Assembly: GCA_031272415.1 (NCBI GenBank)
Contig: JAISTU010000032.1
Location: 1-13,638 of the forward strand
DNA from: Bacteroidales bacterium
Lineage (GTDB): Bacteria > Bacteroidota > Bacteroidia > Bacteroidales > WCHB1-69
Reading direction: 5' to 3'
Length of the DNA: 13,638 nt
The notes under the pieces are model-generated. The model did not search any database and was not told the DNA's origin. It was given only the letters and a program-made list of their open reading frames with translations. The position numbers and the translations under genes are program-made. Shown piece after piece: positions 13,179-13,638 of the stretch; positions within the stretch are counted from its first letter, which is position 1; each line of letters begins with the position of its first letter.

Positions 13179-13638
13179 ATGCAAAAAAATAAAATTTTAG
13201 TAATTATTGGTGTTTTGATGCTGTTAGGGAGCAGTGTTTTGGCACAAAAATTTAGTGGCGGGGTAAAGGCGGCGTTGGTGATTTCGCAAGTTGATGGCGA
13301 CAATTTGAGCGGATACAATAAAGTGGGTGCTATGGCGGGTGCTTTTGCTAATTTTACGTTTTTAAATGAGCGGCTCAAACTGCAATTGGATTTGGATTAT
13401 ATACAAAAAGGGAGCCGACAGCCGCAAACGGGGGACGTGCCGGACTCGTATAAAATGTCTGTGCAACAAGTGGAAGTGCCTGTTTTACTGGGCGTTAGAC
13501 TTTTCAGTGGATTTTGGTTAGAGGTTGGACCTTCGTTTGATATTACTTTCAAAGGGAAAGAGTATCTCAATGGCATTGAGGCGGCAGGGAGTGCGACTTT
13601 CAAAGTGTTTGAATTAGAGGCACTTGCGGGTGTAAATT
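13179..13638 (+). CDS. Outer-membrane beta-barrel (porin-family / PorT-like) protein, 3' end missing
   Basis: An open frame runs from ATG at 13179 to the window edge (153 codons). The first 22 residues form a signal peptide: basic QKNK, a hydrophobic core (ILVIIGVLMLLGSSV), then LAQ, with cleavage probably after Ala22. The mature part begins FSGGVKAALVISQV, as in the outer membrane beta-barrel domain of Bacteroidota (PF13568-like). It continues with alternating amphipathic strands such as RLKLQLDLDYIQKGS, VQQVEVPVLLGVRL and FWLEVGPSFDI. An AGGA at 13167-13170, eight bases before the ATG, is a rare Shine-Dalgarno-like sequence for this window. No TAnnTTTG promoter is clear upstream. Specific function unknown. 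Confidence 0.85.
   Translation, partial: MQKNKILVIIGVLMLLGSSVLAQKFSGGVKAALVISQVDGDNLSGYNKVGAMAGAFANFTFLNERLKLQLDLDYIQKGSRQPQTGDVPDSYKMSVQQVEVPVLLGVRLFSGFWLEVGPSFDITFKGKEYLNGIEAAGSATFKVFELEALAGVN

Noticed and set aside
13154..13603. Two minus-strand frames at 13154-13378 and 13397-13603
   Set aside because: They are antisense to the beta-barrel gene, which has a signal peptide and family-like strands; neither antisense product resembles a protein family.

Overview
The window looks like a chromosomal segment of an AT-rich, Gram-negative member of the Bacteroidota. The signs are TAnnTTTG-type -7 promoter elements ahead of most transcription units, start codons that mostly lack Shine-Dalgarno sequences, genes for outer-membrane biogenesis (LptF/G-type permease, heptose adenylyltransferase, a small beta-barrel protein), and protein variants I associate with that phylum. 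Genus cannot be assigned from sequence alone. No rRNA, tRNA, CRISPR array, prophage or intact transposase is visible.

Layout. (a) 1-394: the first 11 codons of a leftward gene, a 21-bp promoter sequence present twice, and a leftward hairpin/T-tract cassette that may be a very short RNA. (b) 395-1366: class II fructose-bisphosphate aldolase, rightward. (c) 4469-1415, leftward operon: purA, a LolD-type ABC ATPase, an LptF/LptG-type permease. (d) 6881-4627, leftward operon: a UPF0104/LPG-synthase-like membrane protein, a heptose-1-phosphate adenylyltransferase, an MnmD-type tRNA methyltransferase. (e) 6972-7295: a nonautonomous palindromic repeat element (MITE/REPIN-like), with one solitary copy of its end unit at 4580-4618. 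(f) 7734-7369: an MNT-type nucleotidyltransferase whose catalytic residues are replaced, followed by a 14-codon stub where a HEPN partner would be expected. (g) 7735-8285: a very AT-rich divergent intergenic region. (h) 8286-9821: a membrane sensor histidine kinase, rightward, no adjacent regulator. (i) 12980-10165, leftward operon: a GHKL ATP-binding protein, ybeY and mnmG. mnmG is bracketed by two perfect 16-bp parS-like palindromes (10129-10144 and 12035-12050), which suggests proximity to the replication origin. (j) 13179 to the end: a secreted beta-barrel protein, cut by the window edge.

How the genes fit together. Two enzymes of the tRNA wobble-uridine (U34) pathway, MnmG and a stand-alone MnmD, lie in separate operons. 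YbeY adds rRNA maturation. PurA and aldolase are central metabolism. The permease, heptose enzyme, membrane protein and beta-barrel belong to envelope biology. Four promoters (fba, purA, the membrane-protein operon, the ATPase-ybeY-mnmG operon) share the arrangement AATT, nine bases, GTGTAT(C/T)TTTG, and three of them have AATTCTCAATT-type repeats close upstream.

The points most worth a second look are the parS pair around mnmG, the decayed MNT/HEPN locus, the palindromic repeat element, the putative hairpin RNA and the promoter-linked repeats.
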